This document shows positions 40,280 to 50,232 of a stretch of 64,000 nucleotides of DNA, piece by piece (positions within the stretch are counted from its first letter, which is position 1; every line of letters starts with the position of its first letter). Made by a program: the position numbers and the translations under genes. Where the stretch lies: the NCBI GenBank assembly GCA_016709155.1, contig JADJEI010000001.1, forward strand, positions 1,860,001 to 1,924,000. The letters are read 5' to 3'. The notes beneath the pieces are model-generated. The model had not been told where the DNA came from. It saw nothing but the letters and a program-made list of their open reading frames with translations, and did not search any database. This DNA comes from Ignavibacteriales bacterium. GTDB lineage: Bacteria; Bacteroidota; Ignavibacteria; Ignavibacteriales; Ignavibacteriaceae.

Positions 40280-41410
40280 ATGAAAAAAAACTCCGCCCTG
40301 TATGTTCACATTCCTTTTTGCGATCATAAATGTATCTATTGTGATTTTTATTCTATTATAACTAAAGACAATTTCAACGCATTTTTAGATTCACTGAAGA
40401 AAGAGATATTATTCTATTCAGCGAAATATTCAGCAGGAAGAAAATTTAGTTCAATATTTTTTGGCGGTGGGACTCCCTCCTTAATGAGTGCAGAATATAT
40501 TGGTGAAATAATCAATTCATTAAAAGAAAATTTTGATGTTAATGATGATGTTGAGATAACTCTCGAGACAAATCCCGGTACGGTTGATAAAAATAAATTT
40601 AAAGATTTTTACAAAGAAGGAATAAATCGAATAAGCATTGGCATACAGTCCTTCGATGAACAAGAATTAAAATTTCTCACACGGATACACAGTAAAGAAA
40701 AAGCTATCACAACAGTCCATCAGGCTGCTGAAGCCGGTTTTGAAAATATCAGCATTGATTTTATATTTAATCTGCCAGGACAAACAAAAGAAAAATGGAT
40801 TAATAATTTAAACCAGGCTTTGGTTCAGCCGGTAAAACATATATCAGCATACAGCTTGATTTTAGAGCGTGGGACTATTCTAAAGAAAATGGTGCTCGAT
40901 GGAAAAGTGAAAATGCAGGATGAAGATTATGATGCTGATCTTTATGAAATAACAATTGATACTCTTACAGAAAGTGGTTTTCATCAATATGAAGTTTCTA
41001 ATTTTAGCAAACCGGGTTTTGAGTGTGTTCATAATAATGCTTATTGGCAGTACAGAGATTATATAAGTTTTGGCACTGCCGCACATTCTTTTGTGAAAGG
41101 AGAAAGGTGGTGGAATTATTCAAGCTTAAAAAAATATATTGCCGAAATTGCATTAAACGGACACGCAAAGGCAGGTGGAGAAATTCTTTCTGCAAATGAT
41201 TCATTAAATGAATATGTGATGCTTGCGTTAAGAAGCAGCGGGCTTGATACTCAAGAATTTAGATCATTGTTTGGTGAAAGCTGGTTGAAATCTAAAATGA
41301 ATTATTTCAAAGAGCTTGAAAAATATTCTTTTGTAACAATTGTGAATGAAAACATTTCATTGACGAAGAAGGGATATTTGATTTGCGATGAGATTATAAA
41401 AAAATTTTAA
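40280..41410 (+). CDS. hemW: Radical SAM heme chaperone HemW
   Basis: A 376-residue radical SAM protein. The cluster cysteines are Cys14, Cys18 and Cys21 in CDHKCIYCDF; FFGGGTPS and RISIGIQSF are the SAM-binding segments of the HemN/HemW group. It lacks the long extra domain of HemN, so HemW, the heme-insertion chaperone, fits better than oxygen-independent coproporphyrinogen oxidase. It is monocistronic between terminators. Confidence 0.92.
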   Translation: MKKNSALYVHIPFCDHKCIYCDFYSIITKDNFNAFLDSLKKEILFYSAKYSAGRKFSSIFFGGGTPSLMSAEYIGEIINSLKENFDVNDDVEITLETNPGTVDKNKFKDFYKEGINRISIGIQSFDEQELKFLTRIHSKEKAITTVHQAAEAGFENISIDFIFNLPGQTKEKWINNLNQALVQPVKHISAYSLILERGTILKKMVLDGKVKMQDEDYDADLYEITIDTLTESGFHQYEVSNFSKPGFECVHNNAYWQYRDYISFGTAAHSFVKGERWWNYSSLKKYIAEIALNGHAKAGGEILSANDSLNEYVMLALRSSGLDTQEFRSLFGESWLKSKMNYFKELEKYSFVTIVNENISLTKKGYLICDEIIKKF

Positions 41411-41425
41411 TGCACAGAATAAAAA

Positions 41426-41450
41426 AGGCGACTCTTTCAAATCGCCTTAA
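41426..41450. terminator. Bidirectional terminator
   Basis: AAGGCGA (41426-41432) pairs with TCGCCTT (41443-41449), with A and T-rich sides. It separates the convergent hemW and gdhA genes. Confidence 0.7.
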
Positions 41451-41478
41451 TTATAAATTATAAATTGTACACTATAAA

Positions 41479-42803
41479 TTAAACCAATCCCTGGTCAAGC
41501 ATTGCGTCCGCAACCTTAAGGAAGCCGGCAATGTTTGCACCGTTAACATAGTTGCCTGGAGTGCCGAATCTTGCAGCCGTTTCAACACAAGTGCTGTGGA
41601 TTCTGATCATAATTTCATGAAGTCGTCTATCAACTTCTTCTCTTGACCAAGGAAGCCGCATACTGTTTTGTGACATTTCTAATCCTGAAGTTGCAACTCC
41701 ACCGGCATTTGAAGCTTTACCGGGTGAGAATAATACTCCTGCATCAGTAAAAATTTTATAACCATCAATTGTGGTTGCATGTTTGCTCCTTCGCAAACGC
41801 ACATACAGCCGTTTTTTACGAGTTCCTTTGCATCCTCAGCATGAATTTCATTTTGAGTTGCACAAGGAAGAGCGACATCAACTTTTAATCCCCAGGGTTT
41901 TTTGCCGGCAAAAAATTCAGCTTTAAATTCTTTTGCATAATCTTCAACTGCATCTTTATTACTTGCACGAAGCTTAAGCATATAATCAATCTTTTCGCCT
42001 TTGATACCATCTTTATCATAAATAAACCCGTCGGGACCGGAAAGAGTGACAACTTTAGCTTTTTGTACTGCCCCCCATGCAACGTTACCAAAACCGGAAA
42101 CAGCAACATTCTTTCCATCGAAAGTTGTATTTTTTGTTTTCAACATTTCCTGCGCAAAATACACAACACCAAAACCCGTGGCTTCCGGACGAACTAATGA
42201 TCCACCCCAGTTTAATCCTTTACCGGTAAGCACTCCGCTGAATTCATTTTTCAGACGTTTGTATTGCCCGAATAAATATCCAATCTCTCTTCCGCCAACT
42301 CCAATATCGCCGGCAGGAACATCAGTATCCGGACCAATATGTTTAAACAGTTCAGTCATGAAACTTTGACAGAAGCGCATTACTTCATTGTCACTTTTTC
42401 CCTTAGGATCAAAATCAGATCCGCCTTTACCACCACCCATCGGAAGAGTAGTTAAACTGTTTTTAAATACTTGTTCGAATGCTAAAAATTTTAGAATGCT
42501 TAATGTAACCGAGGGGTGAAATCTTAATCCGCCTTTGTATGGACCGATAGCACTGTTCATTCCAATTCTGTACCCACGGTTGATGTGAATTTCTCCCTGG
42601 TCATCCATCCACGGAACTCTGAACATTATTACTCTTTCAGGCTCGGTCATTCTTTCGAGAATTTTGTGAGCACGATATTCGGGGTGACGCTGTAAAACTA
42701 ATTCAAGTGAACCAAGAACTTCTTCAACTGCTTGATGGAATTCAGGTTCGTTTGGATTTTTGGCTTTCACAGTAGCCATTATTTGATTTGTGTATTCTGA
42801 CAT
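41479..42803 (-). CDS. gdhA: Glutamate dehydrogenase, one frameshift
   Basis: The hexameric enzyme that interconverts 2-oxoglutarate plus ammonia and glutamate, most like NADP-specific GdhA. KGGLRFHPSV and PMGGGKGGSDFDPKGKSD hold the substrate lysines; GFGNVAWGA is the nucleotide-binding loop. The frame breaks near 41777: reading two C where one is called restores GANMPTTIDGYKIF. The joined length is about 442-450, normal. AGAGG lies before the ATG. Confidence 0.94.
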
Positions 42804-43095
42804 AAAGACCTCTGTATGTTTTTACTTTCTCCCTTTAAAAGGGGATTATTCTGAAATTGTTTGAATGGCAAAAAGTTAATTACTTCTCTCCTGCTCTAAT
42901 TTAAACCATTCAACTAATAAAAATTATCTTAAGCAAAATTAAAGATTAGTGATCGAAAAAGCCTAATAAATTAAGACGCTAATTTCATTTTTATTTCTTT
43001 ATATTATTTTTAACCTGAATTGGATTGGTAACTATGCATTTATTTTAATAGTTTTGAATTGAAAAACAACACATCAAATTTAGAAAGGTGAAATA

Positions 43096-44286
43096 ATGTC
43101 TAATAATATTATAAATGAAAAAATTCATCAGGCAGTGGGAATATTAAAAGAAAAAAATATTGATATGTGGATTACTTTTGTAAGAGAGTCTTCGATTATT
43201 ACCGACCCAATGATTGACATGATAGTAGGTGGAAACGCAACATGGCAATCTGCTTTTATAATTAATAAAGACGGCGAAACAACTGCTATTGTTGGTTCAA
43301 TTGAGGAGGATAATTTTAGACGACCCGGCATTTATCAAAATGTTATTACTTATATTAAATCTATTCGAGAACCACTTGTTGAATATATCAAATCAAAAAA
43401 TCCTAATTCGATTGCAATAAATTATTCTAAAAACTCTGTGCTTGCAGACGGATTGACTTTCGGCATGTATAATATTCTGCTTGAACATTTAAAAGGAACC
43501 GGCTTTGAAAATAAATTAGTGAGTTCCGAAGAAATCATCTCCACTCTTAGAGGTAGGAAATCTCAGGCTGAACTTTCAATTATGACCGAAGCAGTTGTTG
43601 AAACATTAAAAATATTTGATTCCGTTGGCAAGTTCATCAAACCCGGCAAATCTGAAATTGAAATTGCAGAATTCATGAAAAACATTTGTGTTGAAAAAGA
43701 CTTCGGATTGGCATGGGACGAAATTGATTGTCCTGCCGTATTTACAGGTCCCGAAGCGGGGGGTGCGCATTCGGGTCCAACTGAAAACAAAGTGCAAAAA
43801 GGTCATCTCGTAAATATTGACTTTGGAATAAAGTACAAAGGCTACTGTTCGGATCTTCAAAGAACCTGGTACGTGCTTCGCGATGGGGAAGATAAGGCTC
43901 CGGCTGAAGTTCAAAAAGGATTTGAAGTTATTCGAGATGCAATTCAGATGGTTGCTGATAAAATTAAACCTGGAGCAACAGGCTGCTCAATGGATGACAT
44001 TGCACGTAATTATATTGTTTTGCAAGGTTATGAAGAATATCCTCATGGTCTTGGGCATCAGGTGGGGAGAATTGTTCACGATGGCGGCACAGGCTTGTTT
44101 CCGCGCTGGGAACGTTACGGCGATACGCCATTTATGAAAGTTGAAGCTGGTCAAGTTTTTACAATTGAACCAAGATTGACTGTAGAAGGTTATGGAACCT
44201 CGACTCTCGAAGAAGAAGTTTATATTACCGAAAATGGATGCAAATTTATTTCCTCTCCACAGAAAGAACTTTATCTAATAAAATAA
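43096..44286 (+). CDS. M24 family metallopeptidase (Xaa-Pro aminopeptidase-like)
   Basis: A 396-residue pita-bread-fold peptidase. The metal ligands are visible: NIDFGIKYKGYCSDLQRTW (two Asp), HGLGHQVGR (His), TIEPRL (Glu) and LEEEVY (Glu). The N-terminal creatinase-like domain (1-150) is present. It probably removes N-terminal residues before proline, but the subgroup is not settled. It has its own ribosome site (GAAAGGTGA) and promoter-length spacer. Confidence 0.9.
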   Translation: MSNNIINEKIHQAVGILKEKNIDMWITFVRESSIITDPMIDMIVGGNATWQSAFIINKDGETTAIVGSIEEDNFRRPGIYQNVITYIKSIREPLVEYIKSKNPNSIAINYSKNSVLADGLTFGMYNILLEHLKGTGFENKLVSSEEIISTLRGRKSQAELSIMTEAVVETLKIFDSVGKFIKPGKSEIEIAEFMKNICVEKDFGLAWDEIDCPAVFTGPEAGGAHSGPTENKVQKGHLVNIDFGIKYKGYCSDLQRTWYVLRDGEDKAPAEVQKGFEVIRDAIQMVADKIKPGATGCSMDDIARNYIVLQGYEEYPHGLGHQVGRIVHDGGTGLFPRWERYGDTPFMKVEAGQVFTIEPRLTVEGYGTSTLEEEVYITENGCKFISSPQKELYLIK

Positions 44287-44338
44287 AATTGTTTGGAAAG
44301 AAAGTGATAACTTTTAATAAGTATGAGTAACTAGATCG

Positions 44339-45799
44339 ATGCAAAAAAGCATCATTAAAATTTTAAATGATTATTTCAGTTACGAAGCATTCCGGGGCGA
44401 GCAGGAAAATATCATTAAAAGAATTACCGAAGAAAAAAATCATGCGTTTGTGCTAATGCCAACCGGCAGCGGTAAATCTTTGTGTTATCAAATTCCAGCA
44501 CTCTATTTTGAAAATAGTACAATTGTGATTAGTCCGCTAATAGCACTAATGCAGGATCAAGTTGATGTTCTGCAGAAAAAAAATATTCCAGCAACATTTA
44601 TAAACTCAACGTTATCAAAACAGGAGCGGGAAAAAAGGCTATCAGATTTTGTTGAGCATAAAATCAAAATGCTTTATGTAACTCCTGAAAGATTCCGCAA
44701 ACCTGAATTTGTCGAGCAAATAAAAAAAGTTAAAATTGATTTGCTGGCAGTTGATGAAGCACATTGCATATCAGAATGGGGACATGATTTCCGTCCCGAT
44801 TATTCCCGCATTGGGGAGTTCAGAGAATTTATGGGTAACCCGCTTACAATAGCCTTAACAGCTACTGCAACTCACGATGTTCAACAGGATATTATCAAAA
44901 AACTTCATCTTAACAAAGAAGAAATAAAAATATTTCATCAAGGAATTGAGCGCCCCAACCTTAGGCTGGAAACAGTAGATGTTTTCGATGATAAAGAAAA
45001 GCTTCGTGAAATATTTTCAGTTCTGGAAAAATTTTCCGATACAGGAATTATTTATTTTGCTTTGATTAAAACGTTAGAACGATTTTCTGAAATTATCAGT
45101 GATAAAGGTTTTAAACACGGTGTTTATCACGGTAAACTTGAAGACAATCAGCGAAGGAAAATGCAGAGGGATTTTTTAAACGGCAAACAAAAATTAATTC
45201 TTGCTACAAATGCATTCGGGATGGGGATTGATAAAGCTGATATTCGTTTTGTAATTCATGCAGAAGTTCCGTCGTCAATTGAATCATACTATCAGGAAAT
45301 CGGTCGTGCGGGAAGAGATGGAATGGATTCGCTTTGTCTGCTGCTTTATAATCAGGAAGATCTTTATACTCAGATGCAGTTTATTCAGTGGGCAAATCCA
45401 AATGCTGATATTTATTTTGCTCTTTATGATTTATTGAAACGTGATCTTGATTTGGTGAACACAAATGGAATTGAATTTGTTCGTGAGCACATGATTTATA
45501 AAAACAAAACTGATTTTAGAATTGAAACAGCTTTTGCAATGTTAGATAGATACGGCGTTACCGAAGGTGATGTTGAAAAAAATAATCTTAAACTGGTTGG
45601 TGAGCTTCCGGATATTTTACAGGATGAAGATTATTTGAAAGAAAAACTTTTGAACGATAACAAAAAACTTCTCTCAGTTGTAAATTACTTTCGAAGTGAA
45701 AATTGCAGACGAACTTTTATCTCTGACTACTTTGGATTTCCCGGGGAAAAAGCATGCGGTAATTGTGATAACTGTACAGTAAATGGAATTAGCAAATAG
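44339..45799 (+). CDS. recQ: ATP-dependent DNA helicase RecQ, short form
   Basis: A 486-residue superfamily-2 helicase. It has the FRGEQENII motif 0, Walker A PTGSGKS, VDEAHCISEWGHDFRPDY (motif II and the aromatic loop), TATAT, and ATNAFGMGIDKADIRFVIH with QEIGRAGRDG. The zinc site CRRTF...CGNCDNC is at the end. It stops there, lacking winged-helix length and the HRDC domain of long RecQ. It unwinds 3'-5' in recombination repair. Confidence 0.93.
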   Translation: MQKSIIKILNDYFSYEAFRGEQENIIKRITEEKNHAFVLMPTGSGKSLCYQIPALYFENSTIVISPLIALMQDQVDVLQKKNIPATFINSTLSKQEREKRLSDFVEHKIKMLYVTPERFRKPEFVEQIKKVKIDLLAVDEAHCISEWGHDFRPDYSRIGEFREFMGNPLTIALTATATHDVQQDIIKKLHLNKEEIKIFHQGIERPNLRLETVDVFDDKEKLREIFSVLEKFSDTGIIYFALIKTLERFSEIISDKGFKHGVYHGKLEDNQRRKMQRDFLNGKQKLILATNAFGMGIDKADIRFVIHAEVPSSIESYYQEIGRAGRDGMDSLCLLLYNQEDLYTQMQFIQWANPNADIYFALYDLLKRDLDLVNTNGIEFVREHMIYKNKTDFRIETAFAMLDRYGVTEGDVEKNNLKLVGELPDILQDEDYLKEKLLNDNKKLLSVVNYFRSENCRRTFISDYFGFPGEKACGNCDNCTVNGISK

Positions 45800-45945
45800 G
45801 AACCTCAGAAAAATTATTAAGTCACATTACCCATTTTATTATTTGTACATAACCGCGCCATTCATGGTGGGGAGAATATAACAACGAGATCAGGACTTTA
45901 GCCCTTTAATCCATTTAATATTTTGTGTAAGGCGACTTATTAATA

Positions 45946-46629
45946 TCAAAACTCAGGTTTTTTACCGTTGATGCTGACACGGTATTGTGCGTTTTCTCTA
46001 ATATCTTTTTGAAATTCTTTTAGTATGACATCGTAACCGTAAGGTATTTGAAACTCAGCAAGGATCGCCTCAATTACAGGTTTCGGGTCATAATCAGTAC
46101 CGCTGCAATAGTGCATAAAAAGCTGGCAGCCGATCCCAACCCGGGAATCAATTGTGTTTTGCTGTTCTTTGTCGAATTGATAAGTAGCATAATCTTCATC
46201 AACTATTTTTTCAATTTTCGATGGTTGGTTTATCATATCCCCGATAATCGTATGCAAACGAGCATCCCACTGTTTTAGAAAAAGAAAACTAAAGGGAATA
46301 CCCTCCCCTAATCTGCGAAGCCACAGACTGATTTCTTTTTCAGCCTGCCATTCTCCATTTTTATAAATCGTTGTGAGTGATTCATCTTTATAAAAATTGA
46401 ATTCAATACCGAACATTAAAAGTTGTATCCACTTTGCAGAGTGCTCTGCGACAGATATTATTTCGCCCCACATTGAATTACTTTTGATCTTGATTATCGC
46501 CGGTTGAATATCAAGCACTATCTTTTTACCGCCGGTGTCTTCAATTGCCTGAAAAAAGTTTTTATATTTTTTCATTAGACCTTCCAAATCCGGATGATTC
46601 TTAGGTATTAAATAGTTCGTTTTCTCCAT
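45946..46629 (-). CDS. Hypothetical protein
   Basis: A 227-residue soluble protein of no family I recognise. It has no signal peptide. Conserved-looking words include SLWLRRLGEGIPFSFLFLKQWDARLH and GIGCQLFMHYCSGTDY. It is monocistronic, convergent with recQ and divergent from the ychF-like gene. I can offer no function. Confidence 0.65.
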   Translation of the reverse strand: MEKTNYLIPKNHPDLEGLMKKYKNFFQAIEDTGGKKIVLDIQPAIIKIKSNSMWGEIISVAEHSAKWIQLLMFGIEFNFYKDESLTTIYKNGEWQAEKEISLWLRRLGEGIPFSFLFLKQWDARLHTIIGDMINQPSKIEKIVDEDYATYQFDKEQQNTIDSRVGIGCQLFMHYCSGTDYDPKPVIEAILAEFQIPYGYDVILKEFQKDIRENAQYRVSINGKKPEF

Positions 46630-46828
46630 AGCCAGACTCCCTTAAATGTCTTTAAAGATTAAATTAATTTTTGATGAGATTCACACCCAAAAATAAAAGA
46701 TTCAACTTTGTCACACAATAAAAATAATTTTAGCAAAAATTTTGGAGCGGTGATTGAACCTAAAGTCATCCCTCCTGGTTTTAGTATATTTGCAATTATA
46801 TTTTATAGAAATCATACAAGGAAATTTT

Positions 46829-47910
46829 ATGCAGATAGGAATAGTAGGATTGCCTTTTTCCGGAAAGACGACTTTATTTCAAACTATAACCAAAACATTG
46901 ATAGATCCAAACACACTTACAAAATCAGAAACTCATCAGGCAGTCATTAAAGTGCCGGACAAAAGATTGGATAAATTTGTTGAGATGTTTAACCCGAAGA
47001 AAAAGTGAATGCAACAATTGAAGTTGTTGATGTAATCGGTCTGCAGAAAGGTGACTCCGGATCAACACAGTTTACGGGAAATTTTTTATCTAAAGTAAAA
47101 ACAAATGATGCGCTTGTCCAGGTGGTGAGGCTTTTTAGTAATGAAATAGTTCCCCATCCTGATGGTTCTGTAAATATGTTGAGAGATATTTCAACTTTTG
47201 AAACCGAGTTTATTCTATCGGATATGGCAATTGTTGAAAAGCGAATTGAGAGTATTAGAAAACAGATACTGAAAACGCAGGAGGAACTTCTTAAAAAAGA
47301 ATTGCCTTTGCTTGAAAAATGTTACGAACATCTTCAAAATGAAAAAGCATTACGCGAAATGCAATTGACGAAAGAAGAGCATTTATTGTTAAAGACTTAC
47401 CAGCTTCTTTCAATAAAACCGATGCTGATTGCACTTAACCTTGATGAAACTCAAGTTGCCGATTCTGATAAATATTTAAACGAATTACTTAAAACAAAAG
47501 TCGGTCTTAACACAAAGGTGCTTTCATTCTTTGGTAAAATAGAAATGGAAATGAGCGAACTTCCCGAGGAGGAGGCAAGAGTTTTTATGAATGAATATGG
47601 AATTAAGGAATCGGCGCTTGATAGTTTGATACGAGAGTCTTACGATCTGCTGGGGCTTCAGTCATTTTTTACTGTTGGTGAAGATGAATGCAGGGCGTGG
47701 ACGATTAGAAAAGGTATGAATGCACAGGAAGCTGCCGGTGAAATTCATTCTGATTTTTTCAATAAGTTTATTCGTGCCGAGGTTGTTTATTACGAGGATT
47801 TTTTCAACTGCGGAAGTTTCGCAAAAGCAAAGGAACAGGGTTTATGGAGATTGGAAGGCAAAGAATATATTGTTAAGGATGGGGATATTATTTCAGTGAG
47901 ACACAGTTAA
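46829..47910 (+). CDS. YchF/Obg-family GTPase-like protein with altered G1, one frameshift
   Basis: A relative of the ribosome-binding ATPase YchF. The start at 46829 has AAGGAAA before it. The G1 loop reads GLPFSGKTT instead of the family's GLPNVGKST. The C-terminal TGS-like domain is well kept (ECRAWTIRKGMNAQEAAGEIHSDF and LEGKEYIVKDGDIISVRH). The frame breaks at the A5 run 47000-47004; a sixth A gives KKKVNATIEVVDVIG. Joined length about 360 matches YchF. It may be a divergent paralogue rather than YchF itself. Confidence 0.85.
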
Positions 47911-47926
47911 AAAATTAAGCTTGCGT

Positions 47927-48268
47927 TTAATCATAGTAATCAATTTTACAGCCGCAGCCGTTCCACATATTTTCATAAATTTTTCTGCGGCTTTCTAATA
48001 ATTCATTACCTCTCTCGATGTTCTCAATTTTTCTAATCAGAATATTTCCCTTGTTATCAGTCTCCTGAAAAATCAGCGTGCCGCTCAAATCTAAAATTCT
48101 GATAATGTCATTTATAATGGTATCAGCCTCCTGTATCAGCAAAGCAGATTTCAATAATACCTGAAGATCAGTTTCTGCTATTTGCAGGACTTTAGTTGGT
48201 TCGAGCATATTTAGAATTTTATTTAAGGGCATAATTATTTTTAAATAGTTACTTGTATGATGATGCAA
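47927..48268 (-). CDS. Hypothetical small protein
   Basis: A protein of up to 113 residues; a more likely start is the ATG at 48232 (MPLNKILNML), giving 101. It is mostly helical with two repeated charged stretches (ADTIINDIIRILDLSG and RGNELLESRRKIYENMW) and ends in GCGCKIDYYD. No family is recognised. It is convergent with the ychF-like gene and lies just downstream of the Xre regulator gene. Confidence 0.5.
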   Translation of the reverse strand: MHHHTSNYLKIIMPLNKILNMLEPTKVLQIAETDLQVLLKSALLIQEADTIINDIIRILDLSGTLIFQETDNKGNILIRKIENIERGNELLESRRKIYENMWNGCGCKIDYYD

Positions 48269-48322
48269 ATAAAAAAAAGAATCTCATTTGTTATAAAGAA
48301 GTTGAGGTTTGGCTGTTATCAA

Positions 48323-48679
48323 TCAGGTGAATTCTTTTTTTAGTTCATCGAGTTTTTGATTGAAGGCGTGGAGTTTATCAAATGGGATATCTTTAGCCAT
48401 ATCGCGCAATTCGTACGGCACCTGGACTTTGAATAATTTTGCGAGGGGCGGGTTGGACTCTAGTAATTTTTCGTCATCGGGAATCCAATCTATTATATCG
48501 TTGGGTGTGCACTTGAGTGCGAGGCAAAGTTTTTCGAGTTGTTTACTTGTAAGGTTTATAAACTTACCGGAACATATTCTGTAAGCTGTTTGTCGGGGGA
48601 AGCCATTCTTCATTAAAAAACCAACGGGGTGGTTGATGATGCGAAGTTTAAGCATTTGCGGTATTGTGAATCTGAGCAT
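48323..48679 (-). CDS. Xre-type helix-turn-helix regulator
   Basis: A 118-residue transcription regulator. The helix-turn-helix runs from about residue 12 to 60 (GFPRQTAYRICSGKFINLTSKQLEKLCLALKCTPNDI, in parts), the Cro/Xre form with LCLALKCTPNDIIDW at the end. The C-terminal part is charged and helical. It reads leftward from just beside a 21-bp repeat array (48772-49002), so the array lies in its upstream region. Confidence 0.88.
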   Translation of the reverse strand: MLRFTIPQMLKLRIINHPVGFLMKNGFPRQTAYRICSGKFINLTSKQLEKLCLALKCTPNDIIDWIPDDEKLLESNPPLAKLFKVQVPYELRDMAKDIPFDKLHAFNQKLDELKKEFT

Positions 48680-48771
48680 AAGCGTCTCTATATTTTTACA
48701 GAAAATTTATAGCCAAAATTAAAAAGAGTGAGAACTAAAAGCAAGTTAATATAAACGGGCGGCAAAAATCT

Positions 48772-49002
48772 ATAACCGGATAGAATTTTACTCTTTCTTA
48801 ATGAGAAAATACTTTAACCAGATGATAATAATATTTTACTTGATAGCAATAATATTTTAAATGATAGCAAAATAATTTATCTTAATGGGAAAAAATTATA
48901 TAATGATAGCATTTAACATTAAACGGATGAGAAAAAACTTTCAGTAAATGATAATTTATTATCAAATAATGGGATAATTATTTAACAAGATGGTGCTTTA
49001 AT
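48772..49002. repeat. 21-bp degenerate tandem repeat array, 11 units (array 2)
   Basis: Eleven AT-rich segments stay in 21-base phase, for example TTTAAATGATAGCAAAATAAT and TTAACCAGATGATAATAATAT. The GATG/GATA core recurs at the same place, as in array 1 at 25270 (TAAATAAGATGGTATC). Sequence is more diverged than in array 1. It lies upstream of the leftward Xre gene. Confidence 0.7.
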
Positions 49003-49100
49003 TTTATAGAAAATCCAAAAATGGAAGGTTTTCGAACTTTAATAACTGTATGCTATCAGTTTCCTGATGAAGTATAGCGGGTGATGGGTTCTCATCAAGA

Positions 49101-49249
49101 TTATTAACTCACCTTATACACTGGTGGTTTCTTTGTGCATTAGAGTCTTGTGTGTTAAAAGAAAAGATGAGGAATTATGCCACGAAGTCACGAAGTATCA
49201 CAAGAGGAATTTTATTTAAACTCAATCTATGAGTAAGGTGAGTTATTAA
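49101..49249. repeat. Inverted-repeat-bounded intergenic segment
   Basis: TTATTAACTCACCTTA (49101-49116) and TAAGGTGAGTTATTAA (49234-49249) face each other with 12 perfectly paired bases. The second 16-mer is identical at 62065-62080, where a similar inverted partner lies at 61947-61961. The inside has CACGAAGTCACGAAG. The rest of 48680-49595 holds the array, a hairpin at 49326-49350, and a terminator; no gene is seen. Confidence 0.5.
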
Positions 49250-49325
49250 TAAATGACCAAAGTGCATAGAATTCGATAGGTGATATGCTGAAACAAGTTG
49301 AGCGTGGCACAAACTCATCCCCCGC

Positions 49326-49350
49326 CCCCTTCTCTTAAAAAGAGAAGGGG
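49326..49350. terminator. Hairpin, terminator-like or REP-like
   Basis: An 11-bp perfect stem CCCCTTCTCTT/AAGAGAAGGGG with an AAA loop in a gene-free stretch. No T run follows, so it is more probably an intergenic repeat than a terminator. Confidence 0.4.
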
Positions 49351-49428
49351 AGATTTGGAGTAGATTTCCATTTGCGTGGGAATGATAATTAAAGCTGGTG
49401 GCAATGCAGATGAAGGAGTAATTAGTAA

Positions 49429-49460
49429 AAAGGCTGTCTTATTTGGACAGCCTTTCTTTT
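49429..49460. terminator. Rho-independent terminator
   Basis: AAAGGCTGTC (49429-49438) pairs with GACAGCCTTT (49446-49455); T and A runs on both sides. It can end the leftward gene at 49596. Confidence 0.85.
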
Positions 49461-49595
49461 TTAAATTTACATTTAAGGTTTAACTCTCAAATTTATTTCT
49501 GCAAAAGCATCTTCTTCACTTCCTTTAGATTTTGTGAGCCATCAGAAGAAACTGCTTCGATGGATCGAAATGAATTTTATAAGCGTTATTGAAAT

Positions 49596-50180
49596 TTAGA
49601 AATAAGCCAGGATACCAATTTTTATCATGAGGAGCATTTTTTTAGGACCACTAACATTAAATTCATCAGGGCTTAGTGTGTCATATCCATATTCTCTTTG
49701 CAAGGCTTGATGGACAGTTAAGTCAAAAGATAAATTCTCATTAAACTGATATCCTGCACCAAGTAAAATAAAAGTAATTAGTTTGACATCAGAAACATCA
49801 ACCCAACCGGTACCGTATGCATGATTCATATTTAAGTGCAGATTGACTCCACCAGACAAAAAAATATTTTGAATAGATAATTTTTTTTCTACTAACGCTG
49901 CTAATTCAAAACCTGTAAATCCTTCGTCAGAATTAGTAAATAAAATTCCAGGCTTCAAATTTATTGAGAAACTTTCTGTAATTCCTTGATGCAATACAGC
50001 ATAGATTGATGGAGTTTCGGACAATACAAATTTAGTTGAGTAGGTTTCTTTATCTCTAACTTTTTCATTCACAAGCCCGAACATTTCTAATTTTAGCCCA
50101 AAGCGAAATGATTGAGCCTCAAGGTTAATGTTGGTTAATAAAATAAAAGTACAAACGATTAAAAAAGACAACTGTTTCAT
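49596..50180 (-). CDS. Outer-membrane beta-barrel-like protein
   Basis: A 194-residue secreted protein. The start at 50180 has a strong ribosome site (GAGGAGAGG) and begins a signal peptide (LIVCTFILLTN, cleavage near LEAQ). The body is made of about eight strands ending in MIKIGILAYF, a small barrel such as OmpW/PagP-size proteins. The family is not recognised. A lipoprotein gene lies 52 bases upstream and may share its transcript. Confidence 0.7.
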   Translation of the reverse strand: MKQLSFLIVCTFILLTNINLEAQSFRFGLKLEMFGLVNEKVRDKETYSTKFVLSETPSIYAVLHQGITESFSINLKPGILFTNSDEGFTGFELAALVEKKLSIQNIFLSGGVNLHLNMNHAYGTGWVDVSDVKLITFILLGAGYQFNENLSFDLTVHQALQREYGYDTLSPDEFNVSGPKKMLLMIKIGILAYF

Positions 50181-50232
50181 GATAATCCTCTCCTCATTCT
50201 TGATAAAAAACTTCTCGAAGATCATTAAATTC

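Noticed and set aside
40880..41204. Antisense frames inside hemW
   Set aside because: They lie inside a clear radical SAM gene and show no family features.
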